DNA of 64,000 bases from Tissierellales bacterium. GTDB lineage: Bacteria; Bacillota; Clostridia; Tissierellales; Tissierellaceae. The stretch is from contig JASLBE010000060.1 of NCBI GenBank assembly GCA_030146705.1, forward strand, positions 11,005-75,004, read 5' to 3'. Below the pieces are notes generated by a model. It saw only the letters and a list, made by a program, of their open reading frames with translations, had not been told where the DNA came from and did not search any database. Below are positions 50,644 through 58,926 of this stretch, piece by piece; positions within the stretch are counted from its first letter, which is position 1; the number at the start of each line of letters is the position of its first letter. The position numbers were made by a program, and so were the translations under genes.

Positions 50644-51336
50644 TTATTCCACGATCTTATCTACAAGAATTTGTTGAATAACACCAAATCCATTACTTAC
50701 TACCCAATATAGGGCAAGTCCTGCTGGGAATTTACGGGACATCATAAAAATCATAATCGGCATAAAAACATTCATAGTTCTTTGAGTAGATTCCATTTGC
50801 TCGTTTCCTGCTGTTCCTGCCTGCATAACTGCAGATTGTAAGTAAGTAGTAATTGCCGCTAAAAGAGGTAACCCATATAATAAATGGTCTGGATTTTCCA
50901 GATTGCTTATCCAGAAAAATGACTTGTTAATAGCTGCATAGATTGCTGGATCTTTAAATACAAATTTCACTGGTTGCTGCATTACCTTATAAAATGCTAT
51001 TATTATTGGCATTTGAATAAGAAGCATTAAACATCCAGAAGCTGGGTTATAATTATGTTCTTTATATAAATCTGCCATCTTTTTTTGTTGGACCATTGGG
51101 TCATCTTTATACTTAGTTTGTATTTCTTGTAACTTGGGTTGTATTTTACCCATTACTTTTGTAGACTTACTTTGTTTAATAGCCAGTGGCAAAAGTATAA
51201 TCTTAAATATTATTGTAGTCACTATTACTGCCATTGCATAATATGAAAAATGTCCAGGTTCTGATCCCATACTAGATATCATATCATATACAACTTTAAA
51301 TAGTTTTCCCAATATATTTCCTAAAAAAGTCGTCAT
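50644..51336 (-). CDS. yidC: Membrane protein insertase YidC (SpoIIIJ/OxaA type)
   Basis: 230 residues, five hydrophobic helices, the short Gram-positive form without the large periplasmic domain. Family segments are IKQSKSTKVMGKIQPKLQEI and NPASGCLMLLIQMPIIIAFY, with the hydrophilic-groove Arg-type position occupied within IFKIILLPLAIKQ. No obvious signal-peptide lipobox. It inserts membrane proteins with or without Sec. ATG start after TAGGAGTG. Confidence 0.94.
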   Translation of the reverse strand: MTTFLGNILGKLFKVVYDMISSMGSEPGHFSYYAMAVIVTTIIFKIILLPLAIKQSKSTKVMGKIQPKLQEIQTKYKDDPMVQQKKMADLYKEHNYNPASGCLMLLIQMPIIIAFYKVMQQPVKFVFKDPAIYAAINKSFFWISNLENPDHLLYGLPLLAAITTYLQSAVMQAGTAGNEQMESTQRTMNVFMPIMIFMMSRKFPAGLALYWVVSNGFGVIQQILVDKIVE

Positions 51337-51353
51337 CTATACTACACTCCTAT

Positions 51354-51569
51354 TCATTTTAACGGATCATATCCCCCTTTATTAAATGGATTACACCTTA
51401 ATATCCTTTTAATAGTAAGAAAACTCCCTTTGAAAAAACCATATTTTTCATATGCTTGTATAGAGTAGGTAGAGCAGGTCGGAAAAAACCTACAATGTCT
51501 ACCTGGGAATATATATCTAGATATTATCTTTTGATAAAATCTAATAAAATATACCATTATTTTACTCAT
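51354..51569 (-). CDS. yidD: Membrane protein insertion efficiency factor YidD
   Basis: 71 residues from the ATG at 51567-51569 (AAGG six bases upstream; an earlier ATG at 51575 has no room). The family core is FYQKIISRYIFPGRHCRFFP followed by CSTYSIQAYEKYG and RCNPFNKGGYDP. Small amphipathic membrane-associated protein that assists YidC. Nine bases after rnpA. Confidence 0.94.
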   Translation of the reverse strand: MSKIMVYFIRFYQKIISRYIFPGRHCRFFPTCSTYSIQAYEKYGFFKGSFLTIKRILRCNPFNKGGYDPLK

Positions 51570-51577
51570 TTTCATCC

Positions 51578-51916
51578 TTAACCTTTTTTTAATTTAGTTA
51601 ACTTTATAATATGGAGCATTGCACTTTCTAATTCCTTATAAGATATATCCGTAACATTTCTTTTTGGTATAAAAATAAAGTCATATCCTTGTTCAATATT
51701 AAGTAAATTAAGTCTATAAATTTCTTTCATTCTTCTTCTCACTTTATTTCTAACTACACTATTTCCTATTTTTTTAGTTATTGAATATCCAACCCTATTA
51801 TAGTTAAGACTATTTTTCCTTACATATAATATTAGGTTCCTGTTCCAATAATTTTTTCCAGACTTATAGATTTTCTTAAAATCTTCATTCTTCCTTAAAC
51901 TATAAACTTTGTTCAC
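51578..51916 (-). CDS. rnpA: Ribonuclease P protein component
   Basis: 112 residues. The conserved YSITKKIGNSVVRNKVRRRM (about 44-63) is the RNR motif region that binds the RNase P RNA; the N-terminus LRKNEDFKKIYKSGK is typical. It helps process the 5' end of tRNAs. The start is a GTG preceded by GGGGAG. Follows rpmH after a terminator-like hairpin. Confidence 0.95.
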   Translation of the reverse strand: MNKVYSLRKNEDFKKIYKSGKNYWNRNLILYVRKNSLNYNRVGYSITKKIGNSVVRNKVRRRMKEIYRLNLLNIEQGYDFIFIPKRNVTDISYKELESAMLHIIKLTKLKKG

Positions 51917-51947
51917 TTAAATGCTCCCCTTTATATAAATGAACTAA

Positions 51948-51974
51948 CTAAAAAGGCCACTAGGGCAGTGGCCT
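51948..51974 (-). terminator. Hairpin terminator or attenuator between rpmH and rnpA
   Basis: A perfect eight-pair stem AGGCCACT / AGTGGCCT with a five-base loop, followed by TTTTT on the minus strand. It overlaps the rpmH stop codon and probably lowers rnpA relative to L34 expression. Confidence 0.8.
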
Positions 51975-52107
51975 ATGCAGTTAATTTTTTTCTACCTTTT
52001 AGTCTTCTTCTTTTTATAACTGCTCTACCTGATTTAGTTTTCATTCTTGCTCTAAAACCATGAACTTTTGATCTTCTTCTTTTCTTTGGTTGGTATGTCA
52101 TTTTCAT
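51973..52107 (-). CDS. rpmH: 50S ribosomal protein L34
   Basis: 44 residues, read directly from the minus strand: MKMTYQPKKRRRSK, then VHGFRARMKTKSGRAVIKRR and RLKGRKKLTA, the almost invariant L34 sequence. Ribosome binding site AAGGAGGTG seven bases before the ATG at 52105-52107. First gene left of oriC, heading the rpmH-rnpA-yidD-yidC block. It is too short for most automatic gene tracks. Confidence 0.97.
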   Translation of the reverse strand: MKMTYQPKKRRRSKVHGFRARMKTKSGRAVIKRRRLKGRKKLTA

Positions 52108-52691
52108 TTCACTACACCTCCTTAAAATATATACGTAAATCTACTATAAATATTCTTTTAATAAATAATGTAGAATTTATCAAAATAAACATTGGTTCAC
52201 ACTACTATGATTATATTTATTTACAAGGCATATGTCAAGAAATATATCAATAAAATTAGAATATTACAATGTTTTTTAGGATTTAACCTAGGAAAACCAG
52301 GCTCTTTTAAAAAGATATGCACAATCTGTTGCTTCTGTGGATAATTAATTGATTTATTTATAGAAATTTGGTATTATTATTTAAGTGTGGATAATTTTTT
52401 TAGGACTTATCCACAGTAATTACTTATTAACAATTTGTGGATAAACTGTTGATATCTTTTAAATCTTATCAACAAGTATTTAATATGATTTACTAATATC
52501 CATATAATTTTATTAACAGTAAGTTATCCTAAAATACGCAATTTTCAATTAAATAAATTTAATAATAACATTTTATTAATAGCTTATCAACATAGGTATT
52601 TTATTTTTAAGCTAGGTTTTTTGACCCTTTTTTTTAAATAAAAACTGTTGATAAATATGTTTACATTTTATAAATACAAGGAGGTTTTTTA
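52108..52691. other. oriC, upstream part (rpmH-dnaA intergenic region)
   Basis: 584 AT-rich bases between divergent rpmH and dnaA. DnaA boxes: four exact TTATCCACA (52336-52344 minus, 52386-52394 minus, 52407-52415 plus, 52436-52444 minus), and the variant TTATCAACA at 52466-52474 plus, 52584-52592 plus and 52646-52654 minus. The region also carries the dnaA and rpmH promoters, which I cannot place with confidence. Together with the boxes after dnaA this makes a bipartite origin of the Bacillus type. Confidence 0.9.
52336..52474. promoter_or_regulatory. DnaA-box cluster
   Basis: Five DnaA boxes within 140 bases, four of them perfect TTATCCACA in either orientation. Besides initiation they would let DnaA control its own gene. 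Confidence 0.88.
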
Positions 52692-54026
52692 ATGGCTTCT
52701 AGTCTAGATAATATTTGGAAAGAAGTTCTAAATTTAATAAAAATAGAATTAACTGAGGTTAGTTTTAATACTTGGTTAAAAACTATTGATCCCATTAGTA
52801 TATCTGAAGATAAAGTAATACTTGCAGCTCCTAATGCCTTTACTAGAGATGTGTTAGTTGGAAGGTATATGAACAGGATCCAAGATGCACTTAGGCAGGT
52901 GACTGAAAAAAATTTTAATATAGAATTTCTAATCCAAGGAGAAATTGATAAGTTTATAGCTCCTGAAAAAGAAAATAAGGTAAAAAAAGAAGAAAATTCC
53001 GACCTAACTATTTTAAATCCAAAGTATACCTTTGATACCTTTGTAATAGGAAATAGTAATAGATTTGCCCATGCTGCATCTTTGGCTGTTGCTGAAGCAC
53101 CAGCCCAAACCTATAACCCCCTATTTATCTATGGAGGGGTTGGACTTGGTAAAACCCACTTAATGCACGCTATTGGGCATTTTATATTAGAGCAAAATAA
53201 GGACGCCAAGGTGGTTTATGTTTCCTCTGAAAAATTTACTAATGAACTAATAAATTCTATTAGGGAATATAAAAATGAGGAGTTTAGGAATAAATACAGG
53301 AATGTAGATGTCTTACTTGTGGATGATATCCAGTTTATAGCTGGTAAGGAGGGGACCCAGGAAGAATTTTTCCATACATTTAATGCCCTACACGAGGCAA
53401 ACAAGCAAATAATTATATCTAGTGACAGGCCACCTAAGGAGATTCCAACTCTTGAGGATAGGTTAAGATCAAGGTTTGAATGGGGGCTAATTACTGATAT
53501 ACAAGCACCTGATTTAGAAACTAGGATAGCCATCCTAAAGAAGAAGGCTACTATTGAGGCCCTAGAGGTTGATGATGAGGTGCTTTTATATATTGCCACT
53601 AAGATAAAGTCAAATATTAGGGAGTTAGAGGGTGCCTTAATTAGGATTGTTGCTTATTCTTCCCTTACTAATAGTGAAATAACCCTATCCTTAGCGGAAG
53701 AGGCCCTTAAGGATATTATTTCCGAAAATAAGGTTGTTGAAATAACTCCAGAGCTTATAAAAAAAATAGTGGGTAAGGAATACAACCTGTCTATGGAAGA
53801 TTTTTCTTCTAAAAAAAGGACTAGAGCCATTGCCTATCCTAGACAGATAGCAATGTATCTTACCAGGGAGCTAACTGACCTTTCCCTTCCTAAGATAGGG
53901 GATGAGTTTGGGGGCAGGGACCATACTACTGTTATCCACGCCTATGATAAAATTTCAACTGAATTAGAAACGGATACTAATTTAAAAAATAAGCTAAATA
54001 AAATGATAGATGATATGAAGAATTAA
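52692..54026 (+). CDS. dnaA: Chromosomal replication initiator protein DnaA
   Basis: 444 residues. Domain I (1-85), a short linker, the AAA+ domain III with Walker A GGVGLGKTH (148-156), Walker B VLLVDDIQF and sensor segment SSDRPPKEIPTLEDRLRSRF, and domain IV with the DnaA-box reading helix GGRDHTTVIHAYDK. It opens oriC and loads the replicative helicase. ATG start after AAGGAGG. Confidence 0.98.
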   Translation: MASSLDNIWKEVLNLIKIELTEVSFNTWLKTIDPISISEDKVILAAPNAFTRDVLVGRYMNRIQDALRQVTEKNFNIEFLIQGEIDKFIAPEKENKVKKEENSDLTILNPKYTFDTFVIGNSNRFAHAASLAVAEAPAQTYNPLFIYGGVGLGKTHLMHAIGHFILEQNKDAKVVYVSSEKFTNELINSIREYKNEEFRNKYRNVDVLLVDDIQFIAGKEGTQEEFFHTFNALHEANKQIIISSDRPPKEIPTLEDRLRSRFEWGLITDIQAPDLETRIAILKKKATIEALEVDDEVLLYIATKIKSNIRELEGALIRIVAYSSLTNSEITLSLAEEALKDIISENKVVEITPELIKKIVGKEYNLSMEDFSSKKRTRAIAYPRQIAMYLTRELTDLSLPKIGDEFGGRDHTTVIHAYDKISTELETDTNLKNKLNKMIDDMKN

Positions 54027-54053
54027 CTTTTTAAATATTAAAAATACTTGCTT

Positions 54054-54155
54054 TGTTGATAACTTAGCTAGTTATAAAAAGTTATTACTGGGTTATCAAC
54101 ATGTTATTAATTTCTCTAGTTCTTGATATTTAAAAGGCTAGACTAGTTATCAACA
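54054..54155. promoter_or_regulatory. DnaA boxes of the downstream origin part
   Basis: Three TTATCAACA-type boxes: 54054-54062 (minus), 54093-54101 (plus) and 54147-54155 (plus), between dnaA and dnaN. Confidence 0.8.
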
Positions 54156-54215
54156 TGTTAACAAGCCCTACTACTAATACTACTATTATTAAATATATAA
54201 ATTTTATATAAACAG
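54156..54215. other. Putative DNA unwinding element with DnaA-trios
   Basis: After the last DnaA box comes a small GC cluster (AAGCCC), then eight trinucleotides CTA-CTA-CTA-ATA-CTA-CTA-TTA-TTA (54168-54191), then pure A/T up to the dnaN ribosome binding site. The order box, GC cluster, trios, AT-rich DNA is that of the Bacillus subtilis basal unwinding system, where DnaA grips single-stranded DnaA-trios. Confidence 0.72.
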
Positions 54216-54226
54216 GGAGGAAAAAA

Positions 54227-55369
54227 ATGAAAATACAAATAAACCAAAGAGACTTATCTAAACACATATCGATTGCCCAAAGAGGAATTTCTAGTAGGAC
54301 TACCCTACCTATATTAAATGGTATTTTATTAGAAACTGTAAATAATAGGTTGAAGATAACTTCTACTGACCTGGAAATAAGTATAGAAACCTTTGTTGAC
54401 TGTAATATAGAAAAGGAAGGGTCTATTGTAATTAATTCAAGGGTTTTTGGAGATATTGTTAGGAAACTTCCTTCTTCTATTATAGATATAGAAGTTACTT
54501 ATAAGGACGATATAAGGAATATGAATATTAAATGTGAGAACTCAGAATTTAATATTATGGGTAATGACCCTAGTGAGTATCCAACAATTCCTTACTTTAA
54601 AAAGGATAATGCTATTGACATTCCAACTGATTTATTTAAAAATGCAGTAAGACAAACTGTTTTTGCTGCATCTCAGGAAGACTTAAAACCTTCTTTAACT
54701 GGGGTACTTTTGGAGATAAAGGGAGATTTAATTTCTTTTGTTGCCTTAGATGGGTACAGGTTGGCCTTAAAGAATATAGGGATAGCTTCTAATATTAATA
54801 AGAAGATGATTGTTCCTGCTAGGACCTTAAATGAGGTTACGAAAATAGCTGAAGAAAATGAGAGTAATATTAATATTAGTTTTGAAAGCCAAGAGGCTGC
54901 AAGCTTAAGTAATGATTCTAATAATATTTGCTTTAATTTAAATGATACGGTTGTTTACTCTAAATTATTAGAGGGACAGTTGTTTAATTATGAAAATATA
55001 ATAAGGGTTGACCACGATACAAGTTTGCTTGTTGATAAAAAGGAACTTCAAAGCTCCCTAGAGAGGGCTTCTTTACTTGCCAAGGAAGAAAAGGCAAATC
55101 TTATCCTTTTAGACATTAATAATGATATACTAACTATTAAGTCTAAATCTGAAATAGGTGATGTTCATGAAGATGTGAATATTGAAAAGACTGGGGAAGA
55201 TGTTAAAATTGCATTTAATGCTAGGTACCTTCTAGAGGGAATAAAGACTCTTGATTCTGATTCTATTGAATTAAAGTTAATGGGAAGTTTAAATCCTTGT
55301 ATAATAAATCCTGTGGGGGATGAGGGTCATATATACCTAGTTTTACCTGTAAGATCAAATAATCTATAA
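54227..55369 (+). CDS. dnaN: DNA polymerase III subunit beta (sliding clamp)
   Basis: 380 residues in three similar domains; typical segments are ISSRTTLPILNGILLE, GNDPSEYPTIP, RQTVFAASQEDLKPSLTGVL, FVALDGYRLAL and the C-terminal NPVGDEGHIYLVLPVRS. Forms the ring clamp for replication and repair polymerases. ATG start after AGGGAGG. Second gene of the dnaA operon. Confidence 0.97.
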   Translation: MKIQINQRDLSKHISIAQRGISSRTTLPILNGILLETVNNRLKITSTDLEISIETFVDCNIEKEGSIVINSRVFGDIVRKLPSSIIDIEVTYKDDIRNMNIKCENSEFNIMGNDPSEYPTIPYFKKDNAIDIPTDLFKNAVRQTVFAASQEDLKPSLTGVLLEIKGDLISFVALDGYRLALKNIGIASNINKKMIVPARTLNEVTKIAEENESNINISFESQEAASLSNDSNNICFNLNDTVVYSKLLEGQLFNYENIIRVDHDTSLLVDKKELQSSLERASLLAKEEKANLILLDINNDILTIKSKSEIGDVHEDVNIEKTGEDVKIAFNARYLLEGIKTLDSDSIELKLMGSLNPCIINPVGDEGHIYLVLPVRSNNL

Positions 55370-55380
55370 GAGGTGGTAGA

Positions 55381-55590
55381 ATGAAAGAGGTAGAAATATC
55401 AACAGAGTTTATTAAACTTGACCAATTTTTAAAGTTTGCAGGACTTGCAAATACTGGTGGTCACGCTAGTATAATGATAAGGAATGAAGAGGTTAAGCTA
55501 AATGATATAGTAGTTGTTGAAAGAAGTAAGAAAGTCTTTAAAGGAGATATAGTTGAAATAGAAAATCTAGGTAGATATATTGTGATATAA
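55381..55590 (+). CDS. yaaA: S4-domain RNA-binding protein YaaA (RlbA-like)
   Basis: 69 residues, almost wholly an S4 RNA-binding domain (FIKLDQFLKFAGLANTGGHA, EEVKLNDIVVVERSKKVFKG). It lies between dnaN and recF as in most Firmicutes, 11 bases after dnaN. Bacillus YaaA is linked to ribosome assembly. Start ATG after AGGTGGTAG. Confidence 0.92.
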   Translation: MKEVEISTEFIKLDQFLKFAGLANTGGHASIMIRNEEVKLNDIVVVERSKKVFKGDIVEIENLGRYIVI

Positions 55591-55616
55591 TATACTCATC
55601 ACGAGGAGTGTTGCAG

Positions 55617-56729
55617 TTGAATATAGAAAATATTAGGCTAATTAACTTTAGGAACTATTTAAACCTAAATATAAGTTTAAATAGGAAAATAAATGTACTA
55701 ATAGGACAAAATGCCCAGGGAAAAACTAACTTTCTAGAGGCTATATATCTATGTGCTACTGGAAAATCCTTTAGGACTAATTCTGATAAAGATATGATAA
55801 ATTTTCATAAGGATGCAGGCTATGTGGGAGCTTTACTAAATGTAGATAGTTTTCAAAAATTTATAGAGGTGAAGCTGGAAAAAAACAACCCTAAAACCAT
55901 TAGGATAAATAAAAACCCCTTGGAGAGTAACAAGGAGTTAAATAGTGGTTTAAATGTGGTTGTTTTTTCTCCAGATGATTTAAGTTTAGTTAAGGAAGGC
56001 CCTTTTATAAGGAGGGATTTTTTAAATAAGGAAATCTCTCAAATAAAACCCTTATATAATTATAATTTAAAGAGGTATGAAAGGATTTTATATCAGAGGA
56101 ATAATATCTTAAAGTCTAATAAGGCAACTAGTGAAAAGCTGGCCTTACTAGATATTTTTGATATACAAATGGCAAAGTATGGTGCATTTATTATAAGGGA
56201 GAGAAATAACTATATTAGCGACCTGTCTAAGATAGCTAATGTAGTTCATAAAAATGTGACTAGGTCCAGGGAGGACATAGAACTTTACTATAGTACAAAT
56301 ATTGAAATTTATGATGATTTAAATCATTTGGAGAGGGAGTATTTAAAAGAACTTAAGGCAAGTGTATCCAAGGATATATTAAACAGGTCTACATCTGTAG
56401 GCCCCCATAGGGATGATATGAAAATTATAGTAAATAATAATGAACTAAGGGTTTTTGGTTCACAAGGACAGCAAAGGACTGCTGTTTTATCTATAAAGTT
56501 ATCAGAGGTAGAACTTATAAAAAAGGAAAGGGGAAGCTATCCTATTTTACTTTTAGATGATGTTTTTTCAGAATTAGATATGAGCAGAAGAAAATATTTA
56601 ATAAGGTCTTTAAAAAACATACAAACTATAATAACTGTTACGGATGTAATGGATTTAGGAGAATTGGAAGAGATAGATAAGACAATTTTTAAGGTGGATA
56701 ATGGTTTTTTAAAGAAGGAAGGTATTTGA
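55617..56729 (+). CDS. recF: DNA replication and repair protein RecF
   Basis: 370 residues from a TTG at 55617, eight bases after GAGGAG; GTG at 55608 and TTG at 55611 are in frame but too close to it. Walker A GQNAQGKTNF, signature segment FGSQGQQRTAVLSIKLSE, Walker B PILLLDDVFSELD. RecF helps load RecA at single-strand gaps. The stop overlaps the remB upstream region directly. Confidence 0.95.
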   Translation: MNIENIRLINFRNYLNLNISLNRKINVLIGQNAQGKTNFLEAIYLCATGKSFRTNSDKDMINFHKDAGYVGALLNVDSFQKFIEVKLEKNNPKTIRINKNPLESNKELNSGLNVVVFSPDDLSLVKEGPFIRRDFLNKEISQIKPLYNYNLKRYERILYQRNNILKSNKATSEKLALLDIFDIQMAKYGAFIIRERNNYISDLSKIANVVHKNVTRSREDIELYYSTNIEIYDDLNHLEREYLKELKASVSKDILNRSTSVGPHRDDMKIIVNNNELRVFGSQGQQRTAVLSIKLSEVELIKKERGSYPILLLDDVFSELDMSRRKYLIRSLKNIQTIITVTDVMDLGELEEIDKTIFKVDNGFLKKEGI

Positions 56730-56730
56730 G

Positions 56731-56991
56731 ATGATAATTAATATTGGTGGGGACAATTATATAGTCAAAAAAAATATAATTGGGATTATTGACAGGGAAT
56801 CAGTTGATAATAGTCCTATATTTAATGAATTTATTAGGGGTTTAGAGGAAAAAAATGCCTTTAAAAATAATGTTGAAACTGGAGTTAAATCTTATATTAT
56901 AACGGAAAAAAATGGCAAAACAGAAGTTTATGCGTCTAAGATTTCTTCTAAGACATTAGAAAAAAGAAACAATTTAAATAGATGGAGGTAA
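56731..56991 (+). CDS. remB: RemB/DUF370-like extracellular matrix regulator
   Basis: 86 residues. MIINIGGDNYIVKKNIIGII followed by DRESVDNSPIFNEFI is the YaaB/RemB pattern between recF and gyrB. In Bacillus RemA/RemB influence biofilm-matrix genes; the role in this organism is unknown. The start codon is one base past the recF stop, so translation is coupled. Confidence 0.85.
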   Translation: MIINIGGDNYIVKKNIIGIIDRESVDNSPIFNEFIRGLEEKNAFKNNVETGVKSYIITEKNGKTEVYASKISSKTLEKRNNLNRWR

Positions 56992-56995
56992 GTTT

Positions 56996-58912
56996 ATGAC
57001 CAAAGAAAATAATGAAAGACACTATACAGCCAGTGAGATTCAAGTTTTAGAGGGCCTAGAGCCTGTTAGAAAAAGACCTGGTATGTATATAGGTAGTACT
57101 GGACCAAATGGTTTACACCATCTAGTATATGAAGTTGTAGATAATAGTATAGATGAAGCTTTAGCAGGTATGTGTGACCAGATTGATGTTTTTATAAATA
57201 AGGATGGGTCTGTTGAGGTTAGGGACAATGGTAGTGGTATTCCAGTTGAAACTCACATGCAAACTGGAAAATCTACTGTTGAGACTGTACTTACAATACT
57301 TCATGCTGGTGGTAAGTTTAATAGTGATGCCTATCAAGTTTCCGGTGGTCTTCATGGTGTAGGTATATCTGTTGTAAATGCCTTGTCTGAATGGCTAGTT
57401 GCAGAAATATCTAGGGATGGCCATATTTATAAGCAAAGTTTTTCTAGGGGAAAAACTACTAGTGAGCTAGAAATAATTGGAGATAGTGAAGAAACGGGAA
57501 CGACTATTAGGTTTAAGCCTGATGGGGAAATTTTTGAAACTGTTGACTTTAGTTTTGAAGTTCTAGAAAAAAGATTTAGGGAAATGGCTTTTTTAAATAA
57601 AAATATAAAAATAAATTTAACTGACCTAAGGGAAGAGGAAGTTAAGGAAGCAAGGTTCCACTATGAGGGTGGAATTAAATCTTTTGTGGAGTATATTAAT
57701 AGGAATAAGACTCCTATCCAGAAAAATATTATATACTTCGAGGCTAAAAAAGAGGATACCTTGGTTGAACTTTCTATCCAATATACTAATGCCTATTCTG
57801 AGAATATATATACCTTTGCCAACAATATAAATACTGAGGAGGGGGGAACCCACTTATCAGGACTTAAGACTGCCCTTACAAGGGCCATAAACGACTATGG
57901 TAGGGAGTATAAGTTTATTAAGGAAAATGAGTCTAACCTTAGTGGAGATGATATAAGAGAAGGGATTACTTGCGTTTTATCTGTCAAGTTAAAGGAACCA
58001 CAATTTGAAGGTCAGACCAAGGCCAAGCTTGGCAATAGTGAAACTAGGGGAATTGTTGAGTCTTTAACCTATGATAATTTAAAGGCTTATTTGGAGGAAA
58101 ACCCTAGTGATGGTAGGGTTATTTTGGAAAAATCTATATCCTCAAGAAGGGCAAGGGAGGCTGCTAGAAAGGCCCGTGACCTAACTAGGAGGAAGTCTGT
58201 TTTAGAAAGTACAACCCTTCCTGGAAAACTTTCTGACTGCCAAAGTACTAATATAGAAGAAACTGAAATCTACCTAGTGGAAGGGGACTCTGCTGGTGGT
58301 AGTGCTAAATCAGGCAGGGATAGGAAGTTTCAAGCCATCCTTCCTTTGAAGGGTAAGATTATGAATGTTGAGAAGGCTAGGTTGGATAAAATTTTAAATT
58401 CTGATGAAATTAGGAATATGATAACTGCTTTTGGAACTGGGATTGGTGAAGATTTTGACATTGAAAAGTTAAGGTATGGGAAGATTATAATAATGACCGA
58501 TGCTGATGTTGATGGTGCCCATATAAGTACCTTACTTTTAACTTTCTTTTATAGGTATATGCCTGAACTTATTGAAAAGGGTCATATATACTTGGCCCAA
58601 CCTCCTTTATATAAGGTTTCTAGGGGGAAAAAAGAGGTCTATGTTTATAGTGATGAGGAACTTCAGGAGGCCATAAGGGAAATTGGTGGAGAAAATTACG
58701 GAATACAAAGATATAAGGGTCTTGGTGAAATGAACCCTGAACAACTTTGGGATACTACTATGGACCCAGAACATAGGGTCTTATTAAAGGTAAATATTTA
58801 TGATGCAGTTGAGGCTGATGAAATATTTACTACTTTAATGGGTGAAAAGGTAGAACCAAGGAGAGAATTTATAGAAGAAAATGCTAAATATGTATCAAAT
58901 TTAGACATTTAA
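56996..58912 (+). CDS. gyrB: DNA gyrase subunit B
   Basis: 638 residues. GHKL ATPase (EVVDNSIDEALAG, DNGSGIPVETH, GGLHGVGISVVNALS), transducer domain, and TOPRIM with EGDSAGGSAKSGRDRKFQAI and IMTDADVDGAHI. It powers negative supercoiling with GyrA. ATG start after GGAGGTAAG, five bases beyond remB. Confidence 0.98.
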   Translation: MTKENNERHYTASEIQVLEGLEPVRKRPGMYIGSTGPNGLHHLVYEVVDNSIDEALAGMCDQIDVFINKDGSVEVRDNGSGIPVETHMQTGKSTVETVLTILHAGGKFNSDAYQVSGGLHGVGISVVNALSEWLVAEISRDGHIYKQSFSRGKTTSELEIIGDSEETGTTIRFKPDGEIFETVDFSFEVLEKRFREMAFLNKNIKINLTDLREEEVKEARFHYEGGIKSFVEYINRNKTPIQKNIIYFEAKKEDTLVELSIQYTNAYSENIYTFANNINTEEGGTHLSGLKTALTRAINDYGREYKFIKENESNLSGDDIREGITCVLSVKLKEPQFEGQTKAKLGNSETRGIVESLTYDNLKAYLEENPSDGRVILEKSISSRRAREAARKARDLTRRKSVLESTTLPGKLSDCQSTNIEETEIYLVEGDSAGGSAKSGRDRKFQAILPLKGKIMNVEKARLDKILNSDEIRNMITAFGTGIGEDFDIEKLRYGKIIIMTDADVDGAHISTLLLTFFYRYMPELIEKGHIYLAQPPLYKVSRGKKEVYVYSDEELQEAIREIGGENYGIQRYKGLGEMNPEQLWDTTMDPEHRVLLKVNIYDAVEADEIFTTLMGEKVEPRREFIEENAKYVSNLDI

Positions 58913-58926
58913 TTTAGGAGGTAATT

